A stretch of DNA of 35,291 nucleotides from a bacterium (GCA_004561785.1 SFUB01000023.1:1-35291), one strand, 5' to 3'; numbered from the stretch's first letter, positions 1 through 7,903 are shown. Notes: generated by a model from the sequence alone, not told the origin. Program-made: numbers and translations.

Positions 1-107
1 GAGCCTCCTGAGAAGGAAAGGTATGCCACGTCTTCCAAATCGTATTTTTCCGCCATCGCCCTTATCGCTCCGACCCTATCGGCGATAGCAAATTCCGTTT
101 CTTTCAT
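1..107 (-). CDS. PP-loop / PAPS reductase-like protein, N-terminal fragment (runs off the window)
   Basis: Thirty-five codons are visible from an ATG at 107, ending in YLSFSGGS at the window edge. A hydrophobic strand leading into SFSGG is the ATP-binding PP-loop of the PAPS reductase / adenine nucleotide alpha-hydrolase family, usually written SFSGGKDS. A GGAG ribosome binding site lies 8 nt upstream. Phage members of this family are often found beside DNA methyltransferases, as here, and their substrate is generally unknown. Sulfur-based DNA modification (DndC-like) or nucleotide metabolism are both possible. The family call rests on one motif and the position of the gene, since the rest is outside the window. 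Confidence 0.6.
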   Translation of the reverse strand, partial: MKETEFAIADRVGAIRAMAEKYDLEDVAYLSFSGG

Positions 108-126
108 ATCATCATCTCCAAAGCGA

Positions 127-192
127 CTATTGCTTGACGAACACAATGCCGTTGATGATTAACGTGTCGATGTCGTCTTTGAAATCGTTCAT
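127..192 (-). CDS. Very small protein (21 aa), unknown
   Basis: An ATG at 192 overlaps the TGA of the cytosine methyltransferase gene (ATGA), with AAAGGA 8 nt upstream. The frame gives 21 residues beginning MNDFKDDIDT and ends in TAG. The next gene starts 19 nt further on. The ATGA coupling matches the pattern across this phage, which is the main argument that it is translated. No function can be assigned. Confidence 0.45.
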   Translation of the reverse strand: MNDFKDDIDTLIINGIVFVKQ

Positions 193-1559
193 TGTCGAAT
201 TCCTTTCTTGAAGATCATTTCATTGAATATGTCCACGAGCACGTCCACCACGATGGAATCGCCTGCGCAATGCGTGATGGCGGCGTCGCTCATGCCTATC
301 GCGCGCATGGCCTCCTCGTCCTCATCCCCGAAGCCCATGAGCCTCATGCATTCCAAAGGCGTGAGCTTCCTTATGCGGTGCTTCTGAAGCGTGGCTATCA
401 GACCCGTTGCGCATATCGTCGGTGATGAGCCCTTCGCCACGGTACCCCTACCGCCTTTGCGGGTGCGCACGACTATCCCATCTCCTTCCATGGCCTCCAA
501 ATATCCTTTCAGCGTCGCGTCTTTGATTTTCACGCGCAATGGGAACGCCATGCCGGCTGAGCGGTCGGCGCGCGTGGCAAGCGTTGGGGAGATGTCGTCA
601 AACACCGTGCATTTGAACATGTTTGCGAATTGATGCGCGCGCACTTCAGGCGCTTCGTAAAGCATGCACTTCAGGAATCTCTCCGACAGGTCGTATTTCG
701 CCGGAGGGTCTGGTTCGAGGAAGTCTGAAAGCCCCTTATCGAGTTTTCGTTTTTTGGGGAACGAGTATCCGAACTCACCCAACGTGGACACCATAAAGCA
801 TCTCCTCCTCCTTTGCGGTATGCCGTGGTCTAGGGCGGACACGATAGCAGGATAATTCCGGTACCCCATGGATTCCAAAGAAGACAACCACGCGTTCCAT
901 GCGGAGAAGTTCTCCTTTTGGCACACTTGGGGCACGTTCTCCATAATCAGCACGTCCGGCCTCTCTCTCTCTCTCTCGAGCTCAAGCAATATCCTCTCGA
1001 CCTCCCACAGCAATCCGGAGCGCGTGCCGGAGCCTTTCTCCATACCGGCGCGGTTTCCTGCTCCGGATAGGTCTTGGCAAGGGAAGGAATAGGACATGAT
1101 GTATGCGTGCTCTCGCGCTCCCTCTTTCTCAATGCCCAAATCCTTTGGGTGCACTCTCGACACGTCCGGAACGAGGTCTTTGCAAGCCTTCATGGCCGAG
1201 GCGATCTCCCTTAGGGCTTTCGTGCCAATGCGTGCGCGCCTTTCGTCCGAAATCGGCTCATTGTAGTTTTGGGACACGCCTGCGGTGAACGCCACGAGCT
1301 CGTCTTTGCCCATGCAGTCCGCGCTTCCATCGTCCCCGCGCCACCCATCATGGATGGCTGCGTAGGCCTTGATGGACGGGATGGCCCACTCCACCAATCT
1401 CCATCGCTCGAAGTCCACACCAAGCCTCTCTAAGGCTTTTGCCTGGGAGCCTATGCCCCCGAACAATTCTATGAGGCGGATTGGCTTATCGATCCTGATG
1501 GGCGGAAGCGACGCTCCGAACAAGTTCAATTGCTCCGCATTCGTTTTCTTCATAGCCAT
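189..1559 (-). CDS. DNA (cytosine-5)-methyltransferase
   Basis: This 456-aa protein has the ordered motifs of C5 cytosine methyltransferases: the SAM-binding LIELFGGIGSQ near residue 30, the catalytic PCQ loop in SFPCQDLSGAGNRAG near 160, ENV in IMENVPQV near 208, QRRRR near 250, and the C-terminal LTPLECMRLMGF and GDSIVVDVL motifs. It transfers a methyl group from SAM to cytosine in DNA, most likely to protect phage DNA from host restriction; no partner endonuclease is seen. The N terminus carries EQLNLF, a match to the QLxLF sliding-clamp binding motif. The start at 1559 lies 13 nt after GGAG; the ATG at 1553 is an alternative. It sits directly behind an adenine methyltransferase gene. Confidence 0.95.
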   Translation of the reverse strand: MAMKKTNAEQLNLFGASLPPIRIDKPIRLIELFGGIGSQAKALERLGVDFERWRLVEWAIPSIKAYAAIHDGWRGDDGSADCMGKDELVAFTAGVSQNYNEPISDERRARIGTKALREIASAMKACKDLVPDVSRVHPKDLGIEKEGAREHAYIMSYSFPCQDLSGAGNRAGMEKGSGTRSGLLWEVERILLELERERERPDVLIMENVPQVCQKENFSAWNAWLSSLESMGYRNYPAIVSALDHGIPQRRRRCFMVSTLGEFGYSFPKKRKLDKGLSDFLEPDPPAKYDLSERFLKCMLYEAPEVRAHQFANMFKCTVFDDISPTLATRADRSAGMAFPLRVKIKDATLKGYLEAMEGDGIVVRTRKGGRGTVAKGSSPTICATGLIATLQKHRIRKLTPLECMRLMGFGDEDEEAMRAIGMSDAAITHCAGDSIVVDVLVDIFNEMIFKKGIRQ

Positions 1560-1560
1560 T

Positions 1561-2169
1561 TCACTTTAGGCTCTCCTTCATAGCCTTTCCTCCATATGAA
1601 TCAGCAATAGCATACCGCGCTGCTTCCGGAGAAATCGTCCTTGGAAGAGCAAGATTGCCTTTTGACGAACACCCAAACCCGCAGGGGGGGTCTTTCACAT
1701 GGATCTCATCGAAGCGCCTTTGCCCTTCCAGGAACTGTATTCTGAGCAGCGCGCATAGTTTCCTTCCGGGCTCTAGGATGTCCAACGCATGGCGCACGAA
1801 CTCCGTGGCCAAGAGGTATGGAGGGTTCATAACGATGTCCATGCCTCCCTTTGGGCATTTTTGCGCCAAAAGGAAATCCTGTTTGTAGTCTTGCTCTCCG
1901 TAATCCTCGATGTCTGTGGACGTCACTTCGTGACCGTATGCTTCAAGCACGCGAGCGATGTTCCCATGCCCGGAAGTAGGTTCCCACACGAGATGTGCGA
2001 GGCGCTCGTTGTCTAGCAATGCCTTGGCGCTCCTTGGATCGGTTCCGTAATAGTCGCGCTTGGATCTCTCGGAGTTCTTATTCGCGTACCCTCCGAACCG
2101 TTGGAACGCCATGCGCTTGCTCTTCTTCTCCGGCACATCGAACAAGCGCAATTGCTCTAGCCTCGGCAT
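1561..2169 (-). CDS. DNA N6-adenine methyltransferase, frameshifted near the C terminus
   Basis: Residues 1-150 look like a phage N6-adenine methyltransferase: a SAM-site region VWEPTSGHGNIARVL, and the catalytic NPPY in DIVMNPPYLLATEF. EQLRLF at residues 5-10 is a likely beta-clamp motif. As it stands the frame ends with an unfamiliar tail. A +1 correction in the seven-C run near 1687-1693 instead gives RVWVFVKRQSCSSKDDFSG, then SSAVCYC, an in-frame TGA, and FIWRKGYEGEPKVKWL. From memory this is close to the family's usual C terminus (AYAWFVWEKGF...IKW), with TGA at a conserved Trp. The gene therefore appears to carry a 1-nt deletion plus a nonsense change. The upstream part is intact, but activity of the product is doubtful. 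Confidence 0.8.
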   Translation of the reverse strand: MPRLEQLRLFDVPEKKSKRMAFQRFGGYANKNSERSKRDYYGTDPRSAKALLDNERLAHLVWEPTSGHGNIARVLEAYGHEVTSTDIEDYGEQDYKQDFLLAQKCPKGGMDIVMNPPYLLATEFVRHALDILEPGRKLCALLRIQFLEGQRRFDEIHVKDPPCGFGCSSKGNLALPRTISPEAARYAIADSYGGKAMKESLK

Positions 2170-2249
2170 CTTGCCCTCCTCACAAGCCTTTCGTAATGCC
2201 TTTTGGCTTGTTTGTACCCGAAGCCGCCGATGTGTCTGTAGTAGTTCAT
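2157..2249 (-). CDS. Small basic protein (30 aa), unknown
   Basis: The ATG at 2249 overlaps the TGA of the upstream gene (ATGA) behind AAAGGAGG, and the frame ends in TAG 13 nt inside the adenine methyltransferase gene. The product begins MNYYRHIGGFGYKQAKRHYE and is rich in Tyr, Arg and Lys. The strong ribosome binding site and the overlaps on both sides support a real gene. No family is recognised. Confidence 0.5.
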   Translation of the reverse strand: MNYYRHIGGFGYKQAKRHYERLVRRARCRG

Positions 2250-2587
2250 TTCCTCCTTTGCTTTGTCGAGCTCTTCGCCAGTGACGGCTTTATTTTGTTC
2301 TCGTATTGCCATTTCGATTGCTCCTTGAAGTATTCTCTGTGCCCCTCGCGGTATTTCCTGAAGTATTCCAAGAATTCCTTGCGGTGCTTTTTGTAGTATT
2401 TCTGCGCGTAGCTCTCGCTCCTTTTCTCTTTGGTTTCCAACGCGGAATGCTTCATGTAGTACTCACGCGAATAGGCCTTGAGCTTCTCGCGGTTCTTCTC
2501 CCGATACTCCTTCATGTAATAGGGGTGCTTTTCCCGCCATTCCTTGTTCTTCCTGCGGCGGTAGGCTATGGCTTCCTCTTCAGTCAT
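2246..2587 (-). CDS. Charged YYxKH/YREK repeat protein, unknown
   Basis: This 113-aa protein is almost entirely Lys, Glu, Arg and Tyr, arranged in degenerate units of 10-14 residues such as YYMKEYREKNREK, EYYMKHSALETKEK and KYYKKHRKEF. It is predicted to be one long helix. Two more proteins of the same style are encoded at 33415-33849 and 33846-34106. Similar repeats occur ahead of HNH or endonuclease VII domains in some phages, but no nuclease domain is present here. It starts at 2587 and its TGA overlaps the next ATG. A nucleic-acid or scaffold role is only a guess. Confidence 0.75.
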   Translation of the reverse strand: MTEEEAIAYRRRKNKEWREKHPYYMKEYREKNREKLKAYSREYYMKHSALETKEKRSESYAQKYYKKHRKEFLEYFRKYREGHREYFKEQSKWQYENKIKPSLAKSSTKQRRK

Positions 2588-2858
2588 TCCTTATCTCCCC
2601 CACTTTTTCCAAAACGCCCCTTTGATGCCACGATCGATGGGAATAGCAGCAATTCTTCGCTTCCTGCTCCTTCTCGAATAGGAAGAGGCTCCAACCGGGG
2701 TCTTTTCCGTCCTGGGGCGGGATTTTTATTTCCACGGCTGAAGGCCAATTCTTCTTGACCTTGTCGCGGAACTTCTTTTCCTCGCGCTTGCATTCCTCCT
2801 CGTTGTGGTTGAAGCGCAAAAAGAGGTAATGGAACACCACGCCGTATCTGACGCTCAT
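2580..2858 (-). CDS. Hypothetical protein (92 aa), C terminus possibly frameshifted
   Basis: The ATG at 2858 overlaps the preceding TGA (ATGA), so the longer upstream reading is not used. Residues 1-68, beginning MSVRYGVVFHYLFLRFNHNE, look like a real folded protein. The final stretch, with NCCYSHRSWHQRG, looks less natural. Dropping one base near 2655-2665 would give an ending IPIDRGIKGAFWKKWGR followed by TAA, just before the next ribosome binding site. This may be another single-base lesion. The family is unknown. Confidence 0.6.
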   Translation of the reverse strand: MSVRYGVVFHYLFLRFNHNEEECKREEKKFRDKVKKNWPSAVEIKIPPQDGKDPGWSLFLFEKEQEAKNCCYSHRSWHQRGVLEKVGEIRND

Positions 2859-3145
2859 GCCTTGTTGCCTCCGATCCAATGCGCTGGGAGGCCATAAACG
2901 GTCCTCATCGGGTCTTTCGCGTCTCGGTTGAGCAGTTTGCGGATTGGCTCCTTCATTTCGGCTGGAATGCGCCAGAAGCAGTTGGAGAACGTCCATTTCT
3001 CCGCGTCTTCCCCTTCCAGCCCGGAATAGGAATGGGCGAGCATGAGGCAAGAAATGCCTATGGGCGTGAAGTCTTTGATGGTGGAGTTGCCGATGTCGAA
3101 CGACACCACCGCGTTCCCCGCATTTGAGCGGATTTCGATTTTCAT
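2855..3145 (-). CDS. Hypothetical protein (96 aa)
   Basis: The protein begins MKIEIRSNAGNAVVSFDIGN and ends WIGGNKA. AAAGGA precedes the ATG by about 9 nt. Alternating hydrophobic residues suggest a beta-strand start. It lies between two small genes in the operon that begins at the promoter near 3400, and couples to the next gene by ATGA. No family is recognised. Confidence 0.75.
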   Translation of the reverse strand: MKIEIRSNAGNAVVSFDIGNSTIKDFTPIGISCLMLAHSYSGLEGEDAEKWTFSNCFWRIPAEMKEPIRKLLNRDAKDPMRTVYGLPAHWIGGNKA

Positions 3146-3159
3146 TGTGTTTTTTCCTT

Positions 3160-3354
3160 TCAGTATTCGTCGATGATTCTAAGGACGTCTCTCAATGCGT
3201 CCTCATAGCCCAGCGAGCGCAGCTTGCTCGCCGTCACGAAATGATGGTCGCTAAGTCTCTTCTTGGTTGTCTCGTTCCTCCTTTCCGCCAAAGCCAAAAG
3301 GGCGCGAACGCGTTTCCTTACGTCCTTGGCCGTTTCCGTTTGTTCTTCCGACAT
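3160..3354 (-). CDS. Small helical protein (64 aa), first gene of the methyltransferase operon
   Basis: The protein starts MSEEQTETAKDVRKRVRALL and is mostly charged helix. An excellent ribosome binding site, AAAGGAGG, lies before the ATG. It is the first gene after a strong terminator (3445-3472) and a promoter (3384-3412), so it heads the operon with the small genes and both methyltransferases. The function is unknown. Expression may be controlled by the XRE-type regulator, because the promoter spacer contains the same CAATTG box as that regulator's own promoter. Confidence 0.75.
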   Translation of the reverse strand: MSEEQTETAKDVRKRVRALLALAERRNETTKKRLSDHHFVTASKLRSLGYEDALRDVLRIIDEY

Positions 3355-3383
3355 ATTTTAGCGCCTCCTTTGCGCTTAACCAT

Positions 3384-3412
3384 ATGTTAATGCTCGCAAT
3401 TGTTCATTTCAA
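3384..3412 (-). promoter_or_regulatory. Promoter of the methyltransferase operon, with CAATTG box
   Basis: Read on the minus strand: TTGAAA (3407-3412), a 17-nt spacer, TAACAT (3384-3389). The start codon at 3354 lies about 30 nt beyond the -10 box, with AAAGGAGG between. GAACAATTGC in the spacer matches the boxes at the 10.2-kb promoter. Confidence 0.65.
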
Positions 3413-3444
3413 GAAATATTTTTCTTTTAATTTTTCGAAATATC

Positions 3445-3472
3445 ACAAAAGAAAAGCAGGCGTTGCGCCTAC
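3445..3472 (-). terminator. Rho-independent terminator after the SF2 helicase gene
   Basis: On the minus strand GTAGGCG, loop CAA, CGCCTGC form a 7-bp stem (one G-U pair), followed by TTTTCTTTTG. The stem overlaps the helicase TAG at 3469-3471, so it closes the replication operon. Confidence 0.85.
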
Positions 3473-4806
3473 TTTCTCAATATCGATTTGCGCTTCCTGT
3501 ATGCGCCCAGGCAATAGGGTATGTCCTCGTCCACGTAGTCGTACACAATGGGTGGCAATTTGCCTTCGCACGCCCTTTCCACGCGCCCCGCGGATTGCTT
3601 GACGGCGATGGGGTCTTTCGTTGGCGTGCATAGGTGCAGGGTGTCTAGAGAGGGTATGTCAAGGCCTTCCTTGGCGAGTTGGTACGTGGCCACTATCACT
3701 GGAGCAAGGTAATCGCGCGCGGATTCCTTCACCTTCCCGCACACGAGCGAAGCGCCCGGGATCAGGCGAGCCAATCGCTCCGCGTGGGCAACGCGGGAAG
3801 TTAGCAACAACTGCCCTTTGCTTCCCTCCAAGGCCCTTTCCTTGACTTTTTGGGCTATGATTGCGTCTCGTTCACCATCTTCGCACAGCATGGAAACCAA
3901 AGAATTGTAATCCATCATGCCATCGGTACCGCAATAGTCGCTTATCTCGTAGTGCTTTTGGTTCATCACCGGAACGTGCGTGGATTTCACGATCTTCGAC
4001 CCTACCTCCTCCTGCGTGACCGTATGGAGTTTTGGCCCTATCGTGGCGTAAATGCACTTCTCAAGCCCGTCCGCGCGCGACAGCGTTGCCGATACGCCGT
4101 ATTTGTGGCGGCAGCGCATATTGCAAAGGATTTTGTAGAACATCATCACCTGCGTCGGCGTTCCGCAAACGTGCTGGCATTCGTCCACGACCACGCAAGA
4201 GAAGGCTTCCCGGTAAATGGCCGGATCTATGTCTGCCATCGTCTGGACGGTGGCGAAGGTGATGTCTTTGCCGATGTTGACTTTGCCGTCCGTGATCTCC
4301 CCGAAGTCTCCTTGGAAGTACCGTTCCGCTCGCTCCTTGCTTTGCTCAAGCAGCTTCCTTGTGTGGGTGAGCCACAAGGCCTTCCCGCCTACCTTTTTGA
4401 TTAGCGCTAGGCCCATCTGCGTCTTGCCGGAACCGCATGGGGCTTCCAACACCCCGTTTTTGCCCCTTGCCATGGCTTCCACGGCGCGTTGTTGGTACGG
4501 GTATAGATTTATGTCTCCTTGCATGGAAAGTGGCTGGAACGGCGCGAAATCCGTTTTGTACTCAACCGCCGAGCCGTGCTCTTTGGCCAAACGGACGAAA
4601 TCCTGCGCGCACCCGAACGGGAGCACGACCGCTCCCGCGTCCTCCACGTATAGCGATAGGGTTTGTGGGGTGTCTCCAATCCACTTTCCCAGCCTCTTGC
4701 GCTTCTCGTATTCCGGATTGTCCAAGATAAGCTCTCTGTGTGCCCACTCGGAAAGCCAATAAGGTGCCATGGGCACGCGTATCCAATTGCTTACGTATGC
4801 TTTCAC
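3469..4806 (-). CDS. SF2 DEAD/DEAH-box helicase
   Basis: This 445-aa protein has the ordered superfamily 2 motifs: Q-motif-like region LYPYQQRAVEAM, Walker A APCGSGKT, motif Ia WLTHTRKLLEQ, DEAH-type box DECQH, motif III SAT, and motif VI QSAGRVER. It resembles the XPB/RAD25-like and UvsW-type translocases of phages, an ATP-driven DNA translocase acting in replication, recombination or repair. The GTG at 4806 is chosen as start because it overlaps the upstream TGA (GTGA) and has GAGGAGG about 10 nt before it; the longer reading begins inside the upstream gene. It is the last gene of the replication operon. Confidence 0.93.
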   Translation of the reverse strand: MKAYVSNWIRVPMAPYWLSEWAHRELILDNPEYEKRKRLGKWIGDTPQTLSLYVEDAGAVVLPFGCAQDFVRLAKEHGSAVEYKTDFAPFQPLSMQGDINLYPYQQRAVEAMARGKNGVLEAPCGSGKTQMGLALIKKVGGKALWLTHTRKLLEQSKERAERYFQGDFGEITDGKVNIGKDITFATVQTMADIDPAIYREAFSCVVVDECQHVCGTPTQVMMFYKILCNMRCRHKYGVSATLSRADGLEKCIYATIGPKLHTVTQEEVGSKIVKSTHVPVMNQKHYEISDYCGTDGMMDYNSLVSMLCEDGERDAIIAQKVKERALEGSKGQLLLTSRVAHAERLARLIPGASLVCGKVKESARDYLAPVIVATYQLAKEGLDIPSLDTLHLCTPTKDPIAVKQSAGRVERACEGKLPPIVYDYVDEDIPYCLGAYRKRKSILRK

Positions 4807-5174
4807 TTCAGTCTGTCCTCCTCTCGCAGCTCGATGGACGGAAGGTCGCGTTGCCTTAGCACATCCCCCCATTTGATGATGTATAGATCACCTTCATGCT
4901 CGCACACGAATGCGCATTCCATGCCGAACTTCTTCGCATAGCCGAAGGACGTTGCTTGGTTGGCCTCGATTCTCGAAAGGGCGAAGCGCCTGGCGGAGCA
5001 ATGCTTCGCGTCTATGAGAATGACGCGCCCATCCTTCACTGCTATGATATCGCATGGTTGCCCGTTGGCACCTTGGAGCATGAGGTGCGCCCAATAACCG
5101 TTTGCCTTGAGCCACTCAAGAACCCTCTTCTCCGTGGCGTTCCCTAGCGCCTTTCTAGTTTTTGCTTTTTCCAT
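4803..5174 (-). CDS. Resolvase-like / VRR-NUC-type nuclease
   Basis: The 123-aa product shows a restriction-endonuclease-like core: GNATEKRVLEWLKANGYW with an acidic residue on the first helix, GQPCDIIAVKDGRVILIDAKHC with the D and D-x-K catalytic pair, and FALSRIEANQ, which matches the RIExNQ motif of Holliday junction resolvase-like phage nucleases. It probably cuts branched DNA during replication or recombination, in keeping with the neighbouring helicase and primase. The start MEKAKTRK at 5174 is preferred over the ATG at 5234, which lies deep inside the upstream gene. It overlaps that gene by 31 nt. Confidence 0.8.
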   Translation of the reverse strand: MEKAKTRKALGNATEKRVLEWLKANGYWAHLMLQGANGQPCDIIAVKDGRVILIDAKHCSARRFALSRIEANQATSFGYAKKFGMECAFVCEHEGDLYIIKWGDVLRQRDLPSIELREEDRLK

Positions 5175-5509
5175 GCCTTGCGTTTCCTTTCCTCGATTTC
5201 CCCGAAGCGCTCCTCGAAATCCGCGCCAAGCCAATCCGGGAGCTCATACGCAGTGATTAGCCTGTCCGAATTCCTAGAATAAACCCAAACCCATCCTTTG
5301 TAGGCAACCACGGTTTTGCCTTTCTCTTCCTTCTCGGATAGGAACCAATACAGCGCGGGGGTTGGGATGATCCCGGCCAAATCTCCGGACCTCACCCCAT
5401 ATCTCCTCGCTTGCACGCTCGAGAATTTCGGGTCGTACCCCCAACCGCGCTCCTCAAGCCTGTCGATGGCGTGCAGGCTTGCCTTGTATTTGCATTTCCT
5501 TACGCTCAT
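5144..5509 (-). CDS. Hypothetical protein with HAxxRLEERG motif (DUF4258-like)
   Basis: The 121-aa protein starts MSVRKCKYKASLHAIDRLEE. The helix HAIDRLEERGW followed by strands (TVVAYKGWVWVYSRNSDRLITAYELP) recalls DUF4258 and other small RNase-toxin-like folds, where His/Arg in HAxxRxxER are characteristic. The start at 5509 is 1 nt after the primase-helicase TGA. The position inside the replication operon suggests a nucleic-acid role rather than a toxin, as no antitoxin partner is visible. The family call is tentative. Confidence 0.65.
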   Translation of the reverse strand: MSVRKCKYKASLHAIDRLEERGWGYDPKFSSVQARRYGVRSGDLAGIIPTPALYWFLSEKEEKGKTVVAYKGWVWVYSRNSDRLITAYELPDWLGADFEERFGEIEERKRKAWKKQKLERR

Positions 5510-5510
5510 G

Positions 5511-7883
5511 TCACCACGGGAGGTCGTCTTCCTCCGCGTCCTCCTTCCCTTCGATTTTGCCGGAGTTGTACACATACGGCTGCTTTCTGCTCTTTAGGCT
5601 CAGCCCCATGTAATATACGTATCCGGATATGTTCTTTTTCTTGTACATCTTGGACATCTCGAGACCGAATTTCGTTTGGGTCATGCCTCCCCATTCGTTC
5701 CCGCTCCTCGCCCATTCGCGATATTCGGCGAACACGTCTTTGGCGCGTTCCTTGCCGTTTTTGTCGCTCACCGCGCAATCTTTGAGGAACGATTTAACCA
5801 CGTCCATCTCCTCCTGGTATTCCAAGGTTGCTTTTTGGATTTCCTCAGGCATTCCTAGGCCGTCTTTTTGCCACGCAAGGCAGCCTTTGACGGCCCATCC
5901 GAGCACTTGTGGCAATTCCTTGCGTATGCGCGATTCCAAGCCCTTGTCTGCGTTCTTGCCCTCGAACGTTGCCTCGAATGGAATCAGGCGCATGCGCCTC
6001 CAAATTCCCTTGTCGGTTCCGCGGACGGTGATTTTGTAGTTGCACGCTATCCACAGCTTGAACACGGGCTTGAACTCGAATTCCTGTCCATATAGGTAGC
6101 GAGCCGTCACGACGTCCCCGCCTGTTAGTTGCTTGACCAATCCCTCGTTGAAGCGCGCGCCTTCGTTCGGCTCGTTGGTGCGCACGAACCTAGCGCCGTT
6201 CATTCTGGCGATGTCCGGAGAGGCGTTTCCGGAAGAGGAATTCCCACGGGTCAATATGCTTTCCACCTGGGCGTTCAGGGAATAGTCTCCCAGAGCAGAG
6301 TAGATGGTGTTCAGGAACACGGATTTCCCATTGCTACCGTTGCCGTAGCATTGGAAGAAGCATTGCTCGCGCACGCTTCCTGACATCGTGTACCCTACAG
6401 CCCTATGGACGAATTCCACGACGTCTTGCTTGCCTTGGAATATGGCGCTCAGGGCCTTAAGCCACTCCGTGGGCTCGTTCTCCATGTCAACGGCCACTCC
6501 GGTGTTCTTGCTCATCATGTACTTTCGGTCGTGCGGGATGATTTGCCCCGTGCGGAGGTCGACCACTCCGTTCTTGCAGTTTATCAAAGACGGGTCCTTG
6601 TCGTAGTCGGCGTTGGTGGTGGCGATTCCGCCCATGTGGGTCGCTTCCTTGAGCATTGCCTCCTTGCCGGAAGACGAGGCTAGACGTCGCACGTTCCTCA
6701 TGAGAGCGTCCGCGGTCTTCTCATCGTCCGTTTCCACGGCTTCTCGCCTCATGCGCTTTATTAGGTTGTCGGCGAGCTTCTTCACCTTTTGGGTGTCGTC
6801 CCTCTTCCACGTGGCCCCGTCCCAAACCACCCAGCATTTGTTGTCGTAGTTGTAGCGGATGTCCTTCCCAAAACTGTCCACGAACCGCTCCGCGTTGCCG
6901 GTGTCGTCAAGCGTGTACTTGCGCTTTGGCTGTTCATCTTCTGGGGTTTCTGGCCTTTCTTCTTGCGGTCCGTATTGGTATTTCGGCGCAGGCGCTTGCT
7001 TCCTGTACACGTCTTGGCAGCCGCGCACGGCCTTCTCAAGGGTGATTTGCCCGTATGTTCCATCTTCCCCGCGCTTCTCGTCCCATTTCTTCCTCATGAG
7101 GCCGGATTGGCGGAAAATGCGGTCCATCTGCTCCTTGTCCTTCCCACACCAAAAGGCGAGGGAAGAGCAAAAGGCCAAGTCGGCCTGGGATTGGCTTTCG
7201 TAGTCGTTTTGCCAATCTCCGTTGTAAAGGGCGGAGAACTTTTCCCCTCCTCGGGACGAGAAGCCCTTCTCCAAAACCTCGGTGTCGGTCAGGGAAAGCC
7301 CGTCAATTGGGGCTGTGGGGGACGTTGGCGCTCGGTAGGTGTAAATTCCCTTGCTCGGCGCGTTTTCGTCTCTAGGGGCCAAATATTTGGCGTATAGGGG
7401 CTTTATGGCTTCCGTGCAATCGCTCAAAGCGTCGCGGTTCTTGTAAACGCGGCCGGTGAGGGCGAAGAATCGGGCGCTGTCGTACATCTCGATGGTGCCT
7501 TTGCGCCTTGGTCCTTCCGGAAGGGATCCTTTGCACACTATGTGCAGGCCTTCGCCGGATTGGCTGACCTCGGAATAGGACGGAAGGGCCTCCACGAACT
7601 CGGATATGAGCTTGGGGCTGCCTTTGGCGTGGTCGATGTCAACGCCGAAGAAGCCGTTGCCAAGCATGAATCCGAGCCCGGACATCCCGGACATCCTTCC
7701 GAATGCCTCTTGAGCCTCTTGGAACGTCACCCATGTGTTGGGGTCGTTGCTCTTAGCGCCCATTCCGGTTTGCGCGTCCACGGGGATTTTCGTGGTGCGC
7801 CCGTCACGCTCGGCCTTCTTCCAAAGAACCCAGCGCCGCGTCCCCTTCATCTCTTGGGGGACGCGAGAATAATCGTATTGCAT
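5511..7883 (-). CDS. Primase-helicase (prim-pol / D5-like SF3 helicase)
   Basis: The 790-aa protein has an N-terminal primase-polymerase-like region: RRWVLWKKAERDGRTTKIPV near residue 15, FFGVDIDHAKG with the catalytic DxD, SQSGEGLHIVCKG, and IEMYDSARFFALTGR. A linker is followed by a D5_N-type segment (INCKNGVVDLRTG near 470) and an SF3 helicase core with Walker A GNGSNGKSVF and the later WIACNYKITVRGTDKGIWRRM. It primes and unwinds phage DNA and is likely the main replication initiator here. AAGGAGG 7 nt before the ATG at 7883 fixes the start; the track-length extension upstream runs through an intergenic hairpin. Confidence 0.95.
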   Translation of the reverse strand: MQYDYSRVPQEMKGTRRWVLWKKAERDGRTTKIPVDAQTGMGAKSNDPNTWVTFQEAQEAFGRMSGMSGLGFMLGNGFFGVDIDHAKGSPKLISEFVEALPSYSEVSQSGEGLHIVCKGSLPEGPRRKGTIEMYDSARFFALTGRVYKNRDALSDCTEAIKPLYAKYLAPRDENAPSKGIYTYRAPTSPTAPIDGLSLTDTEVLEKGFSSRGGEKFSALYNGDWQNDYESQSQADLAFCSSLAFWCGKDKEQMDRIFRQSGLMRKKWDEKRGEDGTYGQITLEKAVRGCQDVYRKQAPAPKYQYGPQEERPETPEDEQPKRKYTLDDTGNAERFVDSFGKDIRYNYDNKCWVVWDGATWKRDDTQKVKKLADNLIKRMRREAVETDDEKTADALMRNVRRLASSSGKEAMLKEATHMGGIATTNADYDKDPSLINCKNGVVDLRTGQIIPHDRKYMMSKNTGVAVDMENEPTEWLKALSAIFQGKQDVVEFVHRAVGYTMSGSVREQCFFQCYGNGSNGKSVFLNTIYSALGDYSLNAQVESILTRGNSSSGNASPDIARMNGARFVRTNEPNEGARFNEGLVKQLTGGDVVTARYLYGQEFEFKPVFKLWIACNYKITVRGTDKGIWRRMRLIPFEATFEGKNADKGLESRIRKELPQVLGWAVKGCLAWQKDGLGMPEEIQKATLEYQEEMDVVKSFLKDCAVSDKNGKERAKDVFAEYREWARSGNEWGGMTQTKFGLEMSKMYKKKNISGYVYYMGLSLKSRKQPYVYNSGKIEGKEDAEEDDLPW

Positions 7884-7903
7884 TAATTTTCCTCCTTGAT
7901 GGG

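Noticed and set aside
1601..1700. Genome-wide reassignment of TGA to Trp
   Set aside because: TGA at a conserved Trp of the adenine methyltransferase suggested it, but many genes end in TGA inside ATGA junctions, so TGA is a stop here.
192..2396. Plus-strand ORFs opposite the methyltransferase genes
   Set aside because: They are antisense shadows without ribosome binding sites; the minus strand has clear conserved motifs.
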